Under the pieces are notes generated by a model. It saw only the letters and a program-made list of their open reading frames with translations. It did not search any database and was not told the DNA's origin. From Chloranthus sessilifolius (lineage: Eukaryota > Streptophyta > Magnoliopsida > Chloranthales > Chloranthaceae): DNA of 64,000 nucleotides. Shown piece after piece: positions 23,467 through 34,378 of the stretch. The DNA lies in contig CM037590.1 of NCBI GenBank assembly GCA_021018995.1, positions 107,881,097 to 107,945,096 on the forward strand, given 5' to 3'. Position 1 is the stretch's first letter; each line of letters begins with the position of its first letter. The position numbers and the translations under genes are program-made.

Positions 23467-24030
23467 TTAGATGGTCCTCATGTCTGTCTTGGGCGTGCCC
23501 TTAGGGAATGCACGTATTTCTAAGAAGTTCTTGATATCTAAGAACCATGGAGGCTCCTCATCTAGCTTTACTGATCCCTCGATCTGGAGGCAGGAGGCCA
23601 ACTCATTTCTCTGCTCGATCATGATGGGCTTCATCTTAAAGCCATAGGAAATCTCGACCATTGATGCCAAAGTTGCTAGTGCATCAGTAAATCGATTCCT
23701 CACTAGCGGGACATAGGAGAAAGTGACAACGTCGAAGCATGCTATCAGATCTTCGAGGTGTTCATGGTACGGGATCAACTTTTCATCCTTTGTTTTCCAA
23801 TCTCTATTGGTTTGGCATATGATCAGTTGTGAGTCGCCAAATACTCTAAGGTGGGTTACATTTAAGTCAAGAGCTGCTTGCAAGCTAGTTATACAGGCTT
23901 CATATTTGGCCATATTATTGGTGCAGGGGAAATTGAGCTTGATGGAAACTGGGATGAGGGATCCTTTCACTGAGATTAGAACAACACCAACTCCTTGACC
24001 TTCAGTGTTTGATGCCCCAGCGAAGTGCAT
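23467..24030 (-). pseudogene. Archaeal-type RNase H of element 2 (187 codons open)
   Basis: This open frame begins FAGASNTEGQGVGVVLIS and continues with CTNNMAKYEACITSLQAAL, LRVFGDSQLIICQ and a VRNRFTDALATLASM block. It matches the order of RNase H catalytic elements (first acidic position, E in YEAC, D in GDSQL, D near the end). The first catalytic Asp position reads as Ala (FAGAS rather than FDGAS), a likely knock-out. A second RNase H after the normal one is diagnostic for the Tat lineage. It sits between RNase H and integrase. Confidence 0.85.
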
Positions 24031-24917
24031 TACTCAGGACTCCTCTGCCTCTTCTGTGTCATCTTCTGTCATGAATAAGATGTCCTCATCAGGGAATTCA
24101 GTTCTCAGAGGCTCGTAATCAGGTAAAGGATTCTCAGAGAGATGGTCGGTGAGCGCTTGCTCCTTGATTGACTTTTGGGTGACATATGTGATGTCAAATT
24201 CTGATAAGAGGAGCTGTCAGCATGCGGTCGATCCAGTGAGAGCCAACTTCTCGAGCAGGTACTTCAACAGATCCATTCATGCTAGAAGGAGAGCTGCTTG
24301 AGATAGCAAGTAGTGGCGAAGCCTCTGTGTTGCCCATATGAGAGCCAGACATGCTTTCTCCATATGAGAATAGCGTGTCTCGTAGTTGGTGAACTTCTTG
24401 CTCAGATAGTAAATGGCCTATTTTTTTCTTTCGGTTTCATCATGCTGCCCTAGGACGCACCCAATTGAGAATTCCGTCGTTGAGAGGTACATTAAGAGTG
24501 ATCTCACGATACTGGTGGTACCAAAATTGGGAGATTGAGGAAATAGCTTTTGATCTTATCAAACATTGCTTGGCAGTCATCATTCCATTCGACAGGCGAA
24601 TCTTTCCTTAGCAGCTTGAAAATTGACTTATAGATAGGAGTTAACTGTGTAATGAACCGACTGATGTACTGTAGTCTACCCAAGAAACCTCTGACTTCTT
24701 TCTCGATAGATGGTGGAGGCATTTCTACGATGGCTTTTACCTTGATTGGGTCATTTTCGACACCTCTTCTGCTGATGATAAAGCCTAACAATTTTCCTGA
24801 CATGGCACCGAATACATTTTTCTGAGGGTTCAATCGCAATCTGTATTTTCTAAGCCTTTCAAACAGCTTCTGGAGGTTCACCAATTGATCACCTCTTTCC
24901 TGTGATTTGGCAATCAT
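24031..24917 (-). pseudogene. RT thumb, connection and RNase H of element 2
   Basis: The frame at 24,504-24,917 encodes LFERLRKYRLRLNPQKNVFGAMSGKLLGFIISRRGVE, then GFLGRLQYISRFI and FKLLRKDSPVEWNDDCQAMFDKIK: the RT thumb and connection of Ty3/gypsy elements. Downstream (24,031-24,500) the RNase H is in fragments, including a readable ITYVTQKSIKEQA-type end. Frames change near 24,500 and 24,240. Confidence 0.8.
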
Positions 24918-24941
24918 GTCGTCAATGTACAGCTCGATTTC

Positions 24942-25279
24942 TTAATGCATCATGTCATGAAATAGTGCTGTCATTGCCCTATGATACGTTGTCCCAACAT
25001 TTTTCAATTCGAACGGCATGAATCGGTAGCAGAAAGTTACCCATAGAGTAATGAACAGTCTTTCCGTCAGCCTCTGCCATTTTGATCTGGTTGTAATCGG
25101 AGAATCTGTCCATGAACGAGAGCATCCCATGCCTGACAATATTATCGACCTTGATGTCGATGTGTGGCAAAGGGAAGTCATCCTTTGGGCTTGCCTTGTT
25201 CAGATTTATGAAGTCAATACACATGCAGGCCTTTTCATCCTTCTTTAGCACTGGTATGATGTTAGCTAGCCACTGCGAG
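24942..25279 (-). pseudogene. RT palm of element 2, C-terminal side of the hAT insertion
   Basis: The minus strand encodes SQWLANIIPVLKKDEKACMCIDFINLNKASPKDDFPLPHID, MLSFMDRFSDYNQIK and, across 24,905-24,935, a YIDD catalytic motif. The two palm halves are offset by a frameshift near 25,080. The N-terminal RT piece lies right of the hAT insertion, at about 26,026-26,560. Confidence 0.85.
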
Positions 25280-26017
25280 TATGGGTGCAACAGAGTCGAT
25301 CCAACTCGACAACTCAGCCCGGCTTCACCCAAAGAATAAGAGCTTTTCTCTTTAAGGCTCGGCTCGAGAGTCGAGCCAAGTTGGGCAGTTTGTAGCTCGA
25401 ATGAATAGAGCTAAGCTCGAGCTAAGGCCGGCTCGGCTATATGGCTCGGTTTATAATTATTCTTATATATATATATATATAATAAGTAATTACTTTGAGA
25501 GGTCTATTTTACCCTTCAAAGTAACCATTTAAGTTTATCTAACGGTTACTTTGAAGGGTAAAATAGGAAGTTTTCCCCCTCACTTGGCCTAATTTTCACT
25601 ATATATATTATATAGACTATAATGCCCACTGTTACTCCTACCTACGGGTGCCACATGCAACTCAAGTGCTCAACTCCTACTTCTCTCTTGTTGCTGAAGC
25701 TCTCTCAGCTTCTCTCTCTCATAGAGTCACAGTCTCACGCATATGGGCTACGCCAGTTCTCTCACCTTCTCTCTCTCATAGAATGGATATTTAATTGAGT
25801 ATAAATTTTAAAAAGTACTAGGAGGAAATTTTTTATAATAAAACATACTTGGCTCGAAGCTCAGCTCGAGCTCGGCTCGAGCTCGCAGATCCAAGGTAGA
25901 ACTTGGAATTTTTGAGCTCGAAGAGCCTAGAACCAACCTCTAGCTTGGCTCGTATAAGGTAGAGTCGAGCTAGAGCTGACCCAAGCTCTGGCTCGACCCG
26001 ACTCGGTTGCAGACATA
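25280..26017. mobile_element. Non-autonomous hAT-type element (738 bp) inserted in RT
   Basis: The ends are inverted: TATGGGTGCAACAGAGTCG at 25,280 and the complement of TATGTCTGCAACCGAGTCG at 26,017. Flanks are ACTGCGAG (25,272-25,279) and ACTGCAGG (26,018-26,025), an 8-bp target-site duplication with two changes, as in hAT elements. RT coding sequence continues on both sides, proving insertion. Both subterminal regions are rich in GGCTCGAGC-like palindromes. A perfect 23-bp inverted repeat lies at 25,504-25,526 and 25,544-25,566. No transposase is present. Confidence 0.85.
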
Positions 26018-26025
26018 ACTGCAGG

Positions 26026-26600
26026 TACTTGGAAACCATGAGGAAACCCGCATTATACTGCTTGATGACTTCATCTTTTGACTTTTAATATCCATTATGG
26101 TTGGAGATGCCTCAATTTTTGTTTGACAGACTTGACATCGGGATACAGTGGCAGCTCATGCTTGACCAAATCGATGTCCAAACCAGGCATATCTTCGTAT
26201 GACCATGCAAAGACGTTTCGATATGATCGAAGAAAATCAATCATGCCTTTTATTTCCTCGAGAGAGAGTGACATTTCGATCTTGGTGATTTTAGGATCCT
26301 CCTCAGTCCCCAGATCAACCTCTTCGATCTCTTCAACAATTGGGGTAGGACCATTCTCAAAATTTGTGTATTGTTCGAGGAGCTCATTGGGAAGCCCCTC
26401 AGCTGAGACTTCCCCATCCAGATCTGTGACTCCTACCTCTCCTTGTATTTCTATAGGAAAGAGGTCGACTTCACGTTGGATGAGTTTGTCAATTAAGGCA
26501 TCAATTTTCTTTTTCTCGGGAATCTTAAAAGACGATTTTTTTAGATTTTGTATTTAATCTTTTTTTTTTGGAATTTTCTTTTCCTCGAAGATCGGCTCTT
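26026..26600 (-). pseudogene. RT N-terminal part of element 2
   Basis: Immediately right of the insertion the minus strand encodes AGFLMVSKYLQ, which joins to the YSQWLAN block left of it. Upstream (26,080-26,560) the sequence reads as an Asp/Glu-rich pre-RT region, including a YEDMPGLD-like phrase around 26,170-26,210. A plus-strand open frame over the same bases is the antisense shadow. Confidence 0.65.
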
Positions 26601-27607
26601 GGCAATGCAGGTCTCTGTACATGCATGGCATCGCTTGCCAATGGCTAATCTCACTTTTTATAGGTTTTTTTTTTTGAAAAGCTAGTGCCGAATTTCAGGC
26701 CACCAAAAGGTTCCAGAGTTATGGGCGTTGAGGCCCAATTCCTTACCTTGGGTGCTGCACCCTTACCTTATTTTCTGGAGAAGGGGGAATGAGACGATTC
26801 TCTAGGGTCAGTCTTCACCATATTCACCATGGGTTCATCGGGAACCTGGTCCTCAAATATTAACATGGGCTTGGGATGGTTTAGGACAGGTGATTGTACT
26901 GGCAAGGGTATCTCCTCCTGAAAAAGTAATAGGGAGGCCAGGTCTATTTTAATCTTCGGGGGGGATGATTTGGGGTTTGGTTTCATGGTCGGAGGCTTTT
27001 TTGTGAGGGGTTAGCTGTCTTGCCCCCTTTTGGTCAATTTTTATGACCCCTGCGCTCACGAAGGTGTTTCTGATGTGAGGCCGTGGGCGGGGTTCATCTT
27101 CCAGGTCTATCCCCTAGCTTTGGCCACGGAAATGGTTCGAGCCTTTTCTTCAACTTCCTAGATTTCTTCTTCAGTGGGCTTGTAACCTAACCAAAATTTG
27201 ATATGTTGCCCACCTCTCGCTCTGACTAGGTCTCTCCTGCCTTGCAAGTGAGGGCCTAACCCTTTTCCTCTCTGGTAGCCCCATTTCTGGAGCATAGAAA
27301 CTGCTGTAGTCATCCCACCTCCAGTTCTCAAGGTGACTTTTCTGAGGGGCTCTGGTAACACTGCTGACACATCATACTAAAAATTGTGGAGATTTATGTC
27401 CTCAGCCGAGTGCAGCACATCCAACACCTTAAGATTCTCGATGCTGTGTGTGACTCTTTCTCCTTCCTCTCGTCCTTCACCCAAGATGGCAATGACCTTC
27501 TGATCTAATATAAACTTGAGTTTTTTATGCAAGGTTGAAGGTACTGCCCTGATTTTGTACAGCCATGGGCGCCCTAGCAGTAGATTAAAGGTAGATTTGA
27601 TATCCAT
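26601..27607 (-). pseudogene. Protease-RT linker of element 2 with a G-patch-like block
   Basis: At 27,158-27,370 the frame encodes MLQKWGYQRGKGLGPHLQGRRDLV, which has the aromatic-Gly pattern of a G-patch (W/GYxxGKGLGxxxQG). G-patch motifs in retroelement polyproteins are thought to bind nucleic acid. The frame at 27,377-27,607 follows the protease (FNLLLGRPWLYKIRAVPSTLHKKLKF, the usual post-protease block). The 26,768-26,986 frame is a Pro/Ser-rich linker. A T-run at 26,561-26,571 and a short one at 26,665 break the frame. Confidence 0.7.
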
Positions 27608-27610
27608 GAC

Positions 27611-28552
27611 CTAGAATGGGATGGAGAAGGTCATTGGCCCAATGGTGAGCTCAAGATTAACTTCTCCTATCACTTCTCTCCTTGTATTATCAAATCCTCT
27701 GGCTCCTGCCTTGGCTAGTCTGAATATGGACGGATCGACCCCTATTTTGGTTGCAGTTCTTAGGAGGCACACATTCAATGCCGATCTGTTGTCTACCAAT
27801 ACTAATGGTATCACCAAATTCCTAGTTTTGACTGTAATATTCAGGGATCAGGAATGATTGCCTCCTTTAGTTGGAAGATCGATGTCTGAGAACAAGATGG
27901 CGTTGGGAGCCAACACTTGCCCGATCATCTGTCCCACCTCATCTGGGGAGACCTTGTTTGATTTATGGGTGTCTTTCAGTGCCCCCATTAGAGCTTTGAA
28001 GTGGAGTGGAGACGTCATTAGTAGGTCCCATATGGTAATGTGAGTCGGCGTTCTTTTAAGCTGTGTTTCTAACGCATATTCCCTACTCATTTTTTCCATG
28101 GGATGTACTGTCGCAGGTTCCCTTCTTTCTTCAGGTTGGGCTGGTATTGGCACCTCTGGCTGCTTAGAGATTCTGTCCGATCGTGTGATGAATTCAATGG
28201 ACCCTTCATTATTGTTGCCGCCAACATTAGCATCCGTCTGGTTGTAGTCGAGTGGAACTTGATGGAGATCATAGGTTGGTTCGAGGATCTGAAATGGGGT
28301 GAGTGAAGGTATTAGCAATGACTGGATCGATGGTGTGGTGAAATTGGGCCAAATATGGTTAACTGGTACTGGAGGTGAATGGACAACTGGTGGTGAAGTA
28401 AAATTGGGTAATATGTGATGGACGGGGGTTGATGGTGAGGCCCACCTGGGTTGGATATGATTGATTAGCATTTGAGATGGATGTATTGATGGGGGTGTGG
28501 CAAAAATGGGCCAACTATATTGGATTGGTGCTGGAGATGAGTTGGGTGACAT
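27611..28552 (-). pseudogene. Aspartic protease region of element 2
   Basis: The frame at 27,611-27,817 encodes VIPLVLVDNRSALNVC, equivalent to the protease active site where the usual form is D-[GT]-[GS]-S; the Asp is kept but the next two residues are N-R, so activity is unlikely. The frame at 27,848-28,552 (234 codons) is a Pro/His-rich spacer that ends with the ILFSDIDLPTKGGNHS block known to precede the protease in this lineage. The two frames are separated by one stop. Confidence 0.75.
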
Positions 28553-28929
28553 ATAGTGGTCAATTATTGGTATTGAGAATGGCTAGTATATCTGGGGTCA
28601 AGTGAAATTGAACTGCACATGGTTGATAAGCGCGGGTGCAGAGAAATACATCCTCAAATATAGAGGTGCTGCTTATGGTCTATGGTTGGGGAAATAATCG
28701 GCTAAAACGAGGGGTTCAACAACCCCTATGATCTTAGTCTCTAGGTTCCCCTGCCTTGGGAACACAAAGCTTTATTCCTTGGTGATGAACTCAGAGGGAT
28801 CAAATTCCCCCATGTCTTCTTCCATCATATTAATGGTGGCCCTCAGGCTAATTCCCCCTTGCGGGGTTCGCATCAATGGCGCTTGATGAATATTGGAATA
28901 CCGATTGGCTTGGGGAGGTGCAGGTGGGA

Positions 28930-31263
28930 TGATTTTTCCAGCCTCGATCAGATTCTATATTGCATGCTTTAGAGGAAAGCATCAGTCTGTTGGATGTCTC
29001 GTCTCTTGATGGAAGTTGCAGTGCATGCTCAGATCATAATTCCTTGGGATCAGATTCGGTGCAGCTCGTGGCTGAAGCGGAGTAACCAAACCCTTCTCTA
29101 TCAATAAAGGCAGGAGGGCATTTGGAGATTGTCCAAGGGGAGTGAATACACAATTATATCGGACCCTTTTCTGTTCGGGGGTCATCTGCGCCCATGAACC
29201 ATTGTCGGGTCTTTGTGTTGGGCCTGCCCGTGTCAAGGCATATGCTGGGGCTTATTGTACAGCCCCAAATTGGAATGGTGTCATGCTAGTGGTGGATTGG
29301 GAAGACATTATTGCTTGGATTTCAGTCCCTGTCCTTTTCTCATTTCTTTATTCTGTGAACTTGCGGGCCCCACTAGCCACTATTTTATTTACCACGGCTT
29401 CACTGCAGTTGGCATTTCATACAAGATCAGTAAAGCTGGCCTACTGCTGGTACACAAGGAAATCTAATATGACTAGCAATACAGTTTTGGAGATCATCTT
29501 GATCTGTTCCTCATTTGGTATGTGATACCTCACCTAGGCTGCCAGGGCCCTCCACCTTCCAAGATACTCATTAAATGTTTCATTGGGTTTTTGTTTCAAT
29601 GGAGCCAAATCAGATTTGTGAGGCTTGATATCGATGTTGTAAACATACTGCTCCTGGAACAGGTGGGTGAGGTCTCTCCACGTTCTGATCATGGATGGTT
29701 CGATAGAAGTGAACCATCTTAACGTTGGGCCTCTGAGACTTTTCTGAAACACTTTAATGAGGAGTCATTCATTTTTTTCATATTAGCACATGTCTCCACA
29801 GTACGACTTTAAGTGGGCAATTGGGTTGTCGGTGCCCTTATATTTATTGAACGATGGCACTTTGAATTTAGGTGGCAATGACACCTCGGCAAACAAACAC
29901 AAGGCTGAGAAGTTAGTAGCATGGATCTCAGTTCCTCCCATCTTCATCAATTGCTTTTGTATTTTTTCTATTTTCTCTCTCAACAACTCGAACTCTCTAG
30001 ATGGTTGTGTTGGGGCTGTTCCCCCAATAGGCTATCCCCAATTATTTCCAGTTGCTTGTTGGTTGGTAAAGGTGGGTTGTGGGGGATTGAAACTGGTGAA
30101 TGCCCCTATGTAGGCTTCACTATTTCGGGCCTCATCCTCCTCGTATTGATGACCCGCATCAAAGAATGGAGGAGGAAGGGTGAGATTATCGGGCAGATTC
30201 TGAAGGGGTTGAGTGGGTATCTGGTGAGGCCACTATGGTTGGTGAGAACTTTGCTGATTAGGATGTGGGAACATGGGATTTTGGAGAGGTTGAGTGGGTG
30301 GGTAAGGATTTTGGTGACGATTTTGATGAAGGATTTGTGGAGTGAGGGGATGTGTAAATGGTGGATTTGGAATGGTTGGCTGATGAGGCCATTGCACTTG
30401 ATGGGGTGGGTAAGGATTTTGATGACTTGGTTAGGGGGTAAGAGGATGTACAAATTGGGAATTTTGGATGGTTTGAGATAGGTTCCCTTGCTGGGTTTGG
30501 TATGGGTTTGCCATTTGAGGGGGAATGGGGTGCGTTTGTTGGGTAAATTAGGGGAATGATGAAGGGTGGATGAAAATGTGACCTTTGGGTTTGGGCCTGA
30601 ATGGGCTTGGGTTTGGATAGAGGGCCTTTGAGGCCCACTTGAGTGGTTCCAAGGTTGATGATGGGAACCTTGGGTGGTATGGATTATGGGTGGTTGGCTA
30701 GGATTGGTGTTTTGGGTGAAAGAGGTGTGGAGATTTTGGAGAGTTGGTTGTGGATTTGATGGTGCTTGGGAGGAATTAGGAAGGTTTTTAGAAGCCTTCC
30801 ATGCGGTAAATGTCCTCACCATTTCCTCCATCATGATCGTGGAACTAGTCATGGGAGGGGACGCAGAGTGTTCCCTTGATGGGGGGAATGTGTAGGGTGG
30901 TGCTAGTGGTGCTTGATTTGAGGTGGAGGGAAATTTGGGTGCACCTTGGTTTCATGGTGGGGGGAAATTGGGCATGACTTGGGTGGATATGGGGAAATTG
31001 GGGATATCTTGGTTGGAAGTCGGAAAATCAGGGATGGTTTGAGTGGATGTAGTTAGTGTATTTTGGGTGGATGAAAAAATGGGTATGTTTTGAGTAGAGG
31101 GAAAAATGGGGATGCTTTGGACTGATGTGGAAGGGAAAATGGGTGCACCGAAGGGTTCGGTGACATTAAATGGGGGTTGGGTTGAGGGATTGGAGATGGG
31201 AATCACCTCAATCTCGGGATGTGGTGGGAACATTTCGACGAATGTTACCACTGGCCAAACCAT
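28930..31263 (-). pseudogene. Gag of element 2 with a stop inside its zinc motif
   Basis: The N-terminal frames (30,952-31,263 and 30,106-30,852) are Ser/Thr/Pro/Gln-rich with repeated IP-FPSTQ-like units. The gag core appears at 29,783-29,986 (PPKFKVPSFNKYKGTDNPIAHLKSYC) and 29,534-29,752 (RWFTSIEPSMIRTWRDLTHLFQEQY). The zinc motif C-x2-H-x4-H-x4-C is readable at about 28,975-29,020 but contains a TGA codon just before its last Cys. Stops between blocks show decay. Confidence 0.8.
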
Positions 31264-31837
31264 GGCTTGAAGGTGGGTGGGGTATGGGTTCCAAGGGTAT
31301 GGACCAAATGTTTTCTTTTTTCTTCCCCTACGGGAAGAGAGCGGGTTTGGCGATGTTGTGGTTACGGCACCACAAGCTCTCTTTTTTTCCTTTTTTTTGA
31401 ATGCATATATATTTTCTTTGGACTTTTTTTTTTTGAAGATGATTTTTTTTCAGAATGATCTCTATTTTTGAACAAATTTTGCTTCGAATTTCCTTCTCTT
31501 TCTTTCTTCCTTGGATTATTTTATCTTTCCTTTACGGTGCTTGTTGGGGCCTTTGGAACTCCCTTCTCGGATGGGATTCACACCCCCAATGCTTCTACGG
31601 TGAGACCCGGAGGCCCTTTGTAAGAATCAAATAGAAAATATCTTGATCTTTAAAGGCACGGATTTCCACATGATACCCCGATCCCTCGGAAGAGCCAATG
31701 AGAGGGTGACCTCTCTTGACCAGCGAGGGCATCTTGGATGCTGTGGGTGTAGGAATTATTGAGAGTCTACAAAACCAACGTACGCGGGGTGTTCGGGGAA
31801 CTGTGACAAAGGCACCGAAAGCTGGAAAACAATATAT

Positions 31838-32012
31838 AAGCTATGTGTACAAAGGATGTATGCATGACCAAATTTTTGAAACTTTAAGCTATGCGTACAA
31901 CAGATGTACGCATGAACAAAAATTTTTAAAATTTAACCTGTGCGTACAACGGATGTATGCATGAGCAAATTTTTGGAAATTTTAGCTTTGCATACAGAGG
32001 ATGTACGCACAA
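31838..32012. repeat. Four spaced imperfect palindromes, TGCGTACA...TGTACGCA type
   Basis: Copies at about 31,842, 31,891, 31,940 and 31,987, period about 48. Each has GCGTACA, a 4-6 nt spacer with GGATG/AGATG, and TGTACGCA. They match the palindromes in the element 2 LTR at 33,831-34,015, so the motif is shared between LTR and leader. Confidence 0.85.
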
Positions 32013-32890
32013 CTTAATATACCTATGTTTTACAGATTGCAGATCCAAGTTGGGCTGAAATGTAGTTTTTTTGGGGGCGATGCCACCTGGGACTTTTCTC
32101 TTTACTTTATCGGGTCCCTCCTCACTGTACCTAAAGGGATACAAGGCTATTTCGATGCTTCTAAGGCTCTCCCCAAGGGTTTTAGGCTTAGTAACAATTC
32201 TGGTCACTCACCCGATATACATCTGACACAAGCGCCTTATCAGATACTGGATGGGGTGGTTCCTTATGAGGTCATCACCACTAGGGTTGGGTGTATCATA
32301 GCCTAATTTTCTTCCCCTTTTGGAAAATCAACCCACGAGAAAATTCAAAGTCCCTTCTTGGTTCTTTTTAAATTCACTTAAACGGGAGTTATGCTTATGT
32401 GCAAATTTTGGGGCTTTCGCCACCGTTCTCAATCAGGGTTGTGAGAGTCCCATGCCACCACTACGGTCAGCATCCACTGGTGAAATATGACAATTAAAGA
32501 GAAAATGACAGGGCTAGTCAAGTGACTAGGCGGAAAATGTAAAGAAATGGAAATGATGGAAATTTAAGCTAAATTATCAAGTATGCCCGCCAAACGGCTA
32601 AGGTGTGTAAAGAAGGAATTTAAACTAAGTTATTAAGTAGATCTGCCAAATGGCTTAGGCGGTAAATGACTCAAGTAGGCCCGCCAAACGACTAAGACAG
32701 TAAATGATGAGAATCGTAGGGGTAAATAAAAAAAATGCTAAATTGTAGGGGCGAGTAAAAAAAATACAAATATGGACAAAAAGTAAGAAACACATGCAAT
32801 GGGGCCTATTTCAAGGAGAAGTTCTAAAAACTCTCCTCATCAAAGTCACCATCCGTTTATGGACCCGTCGCGATGATGCACTCAAAAATG

Positions 32891-32899
32891 GAGTTGCCA
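32891..32899 (-). other. Primer-binding-site-like sequence of element 2
   Basis: The minus strand reads TGGCAACTCC next to the LTR end. This resembles the TGGCGACTCC start of the tRNA primer site in Ogre/Tat elements, with one change. Confidence 0.5.
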
Positions 32900-32910
32900 C
32901 CCGAAGCTTT

Positions 32911-34378
32911 TGGTGTCCCGGGATACCCAAAATCAAGATCGTGAGCACCGAAGTGCCAGATTTGACTCTGAATCATCGGTCAATGCCAAAGCCTCTTGGG
33001 TAAGGACTTCGGTTATCAATCGGGAATGTGTTAGGCACCCGATTGACCTGCTTGTAAGCGGTCTCTACTATGGCCAAGTGTATAAAAAAATATAAAATTG
33101 TATGGTATTTCCCCTTGCCCAAGGACACTCCAATCTTATTTGAGCCTCCCGCAATCACCAAAATTTTAGCAACGTAACGGCTCAAATTCTAGGATAGAGG
33201 AAAAGCAAAAGAAGGTAGAAGAATAGAGGGAGAGTCGAAGCTCTCGAGCCCGTATAGTACCGTTTGTCGGATCATCGCATCGATGCTAACTCCAGTGAGC
33301 ACAAATGGGTTGGATGAAGCTGAAGCTTAGAGGTTTAGAGAGTTGGGAGTGATGGTATGAGATAGGTGGCCAAGGTTCTAAGGCTAAAGGCATGAAGGAA
33401 TTGATGATGGAAGATGTAGGATGAAGGGTGAACCTAGGTTCTAAAGCTTGGGAGGATTAATGCTTGAAAATGAGGAAGGAAATCTCTAGAGTTTTATCTC
33501 TTTTTGAAAAAATTTCAAGTGGCTAAACAAGGGGGAGTGGCTCTCTATTTATAGAGGAGAGGGTAATTAGGGAGAGTTTATGGTGCTAATTGGTTTAGAA
33601 ATTAGGTAATGATTCATCTAAGGTTTTTGAGGTTTTTAAGGGTTTGGAGAAGAGAGAGTTGGGGTTTAATGATAGATGATAGGGTGAGATTTTAAATGGC
33701 ACAAGAGTGAATAATAAGGTGTAAAGGGGTATTGTGGTCCTAAAGAAACACACCTTGAAACATGGGGTGCTCCACAAGTAAAACCCACAAGTTAAAATTT
33801 GGTCATTTTTGAAGAAAAATCAGATTTTAAGTTGTGCGTACATTGGATGTATGCACAACTTAGGAACAATGTTTCTTGATGAAACTGAGAAGTCTGGGGC
33901 TCGCTTTGGAGCCATTCTAAAGAAAAAAAATTCAAATTTGGTTGTGCATACATTGGCTGTACGCATAGCCAAATTCTTGCCAGAAATTGCTTATGCGTAC
34001 ATCCAATGTACGCATGAGTAAATTCGTGGACTTTTCTTGTTTTTTCAAATCGCCATAACTTTTAATGTACAACTCAGAATCAGGCGATTCTTGTCTCGTT
34101 GGAAATCTGGGAACCTCTACTTTCCAATGGTATAGGCCTCAGATCTAGAAGATTTCTATATAAATTTTAGCACTCCTCTTTCCATCCACTATTTTGGTTG
34201 GTTCAAAACGGGTTTGGGAAGGGTTCTATGGGTCTGGGAAGGTTCCTAAAGGTTTGGGAAGGTTTCTAAGGGTTTGGGTTAAGTTCTAAGGGTTCGTCAT
34301 ATACTTTTGGAAGCTCGAGAGTATGTCATTCTCGAAGTATGGATTGATCGAGCCTTGGGCCAAATTTGGGTGTCTGCA
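32911..34378 (-). repeat. 5' LTR of element 2 (about 1.47 kb)
   Basis: The LTR starts on the minus strand at 34,378 with TGCAGACACCC, like the TGTAGACACCCC start of the element 1/3 LTRs. The inner end lies near 32,911, just before the PBS-like site; its exact base is uncertain. A minus-strand TATA box (TATAAATAG) lies at about 33,542-33,551. Three palindromes of the GCGTACAT type lie at 33,831-34,015. The rest does not match the element 1 LTR. Confidence 0.65.
33542..33551 (-). promoter_or_regulatory. TATA box of the element 2 LTR
   Basis: CTATAAATAG on the minus strand, about 830 nt into the LTR. Confidence 0.45.

Larger units (their letters stand above)
31264..32900 (-). other. 5' leader of element 2
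   Basis: This is the non-coding stretch between PBS and gag. It contains a palindrome array at 31,838-32,012, and diverged repeats of a GCCCGCCAAACGGCTAAG phrase at about 32,585, 32,645 and 32,682. T-rich runs lie at 31,385-31,450. The minus-strand 93-codon frame at 31,926-32,207 lies across the palindromes and is not a credible gene. Confidence 0.5.
21138..34378 (-). mobile_element. Ty3/gypsy Tat-lineage LTR retrotransposon (element 2), decayed
   Basis: Reading right to left: 5' LTR (about 32,911-34,378), PBS-like site, long leader, gag, zinc motif, protease, G-patch-like block, RT, RNase H, archaeal-type RNase H and integrase, then a T/C-rich 3' region. No matching 3' LTR is seen left of 21,138, where a different LTR-like repeat abuts. 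RT is split by a hAT-type insertion (25,280-26,017). Multiple stops and frameshifts mark a dead copy. It is clearly a different family from element 1: its LTR and linker sequences do not match. Confidence 0.85.

Noticed and set aside
26078..26557. 159-codon plus-strand frame, Ser-rich
   Set aside because: It is the antisense shadow of the RT N-terminal region of element 2; Ser richness follows from the reverse of Asp/Glu-rich coding sequence.
29921..30481. 186-codon plus-strand frame
   Set aside because: It overlaps gag of element 2 in reverse. Its Trp/Gly-rich composition is the complement of Pro/His/Ser-rich gag sequence.
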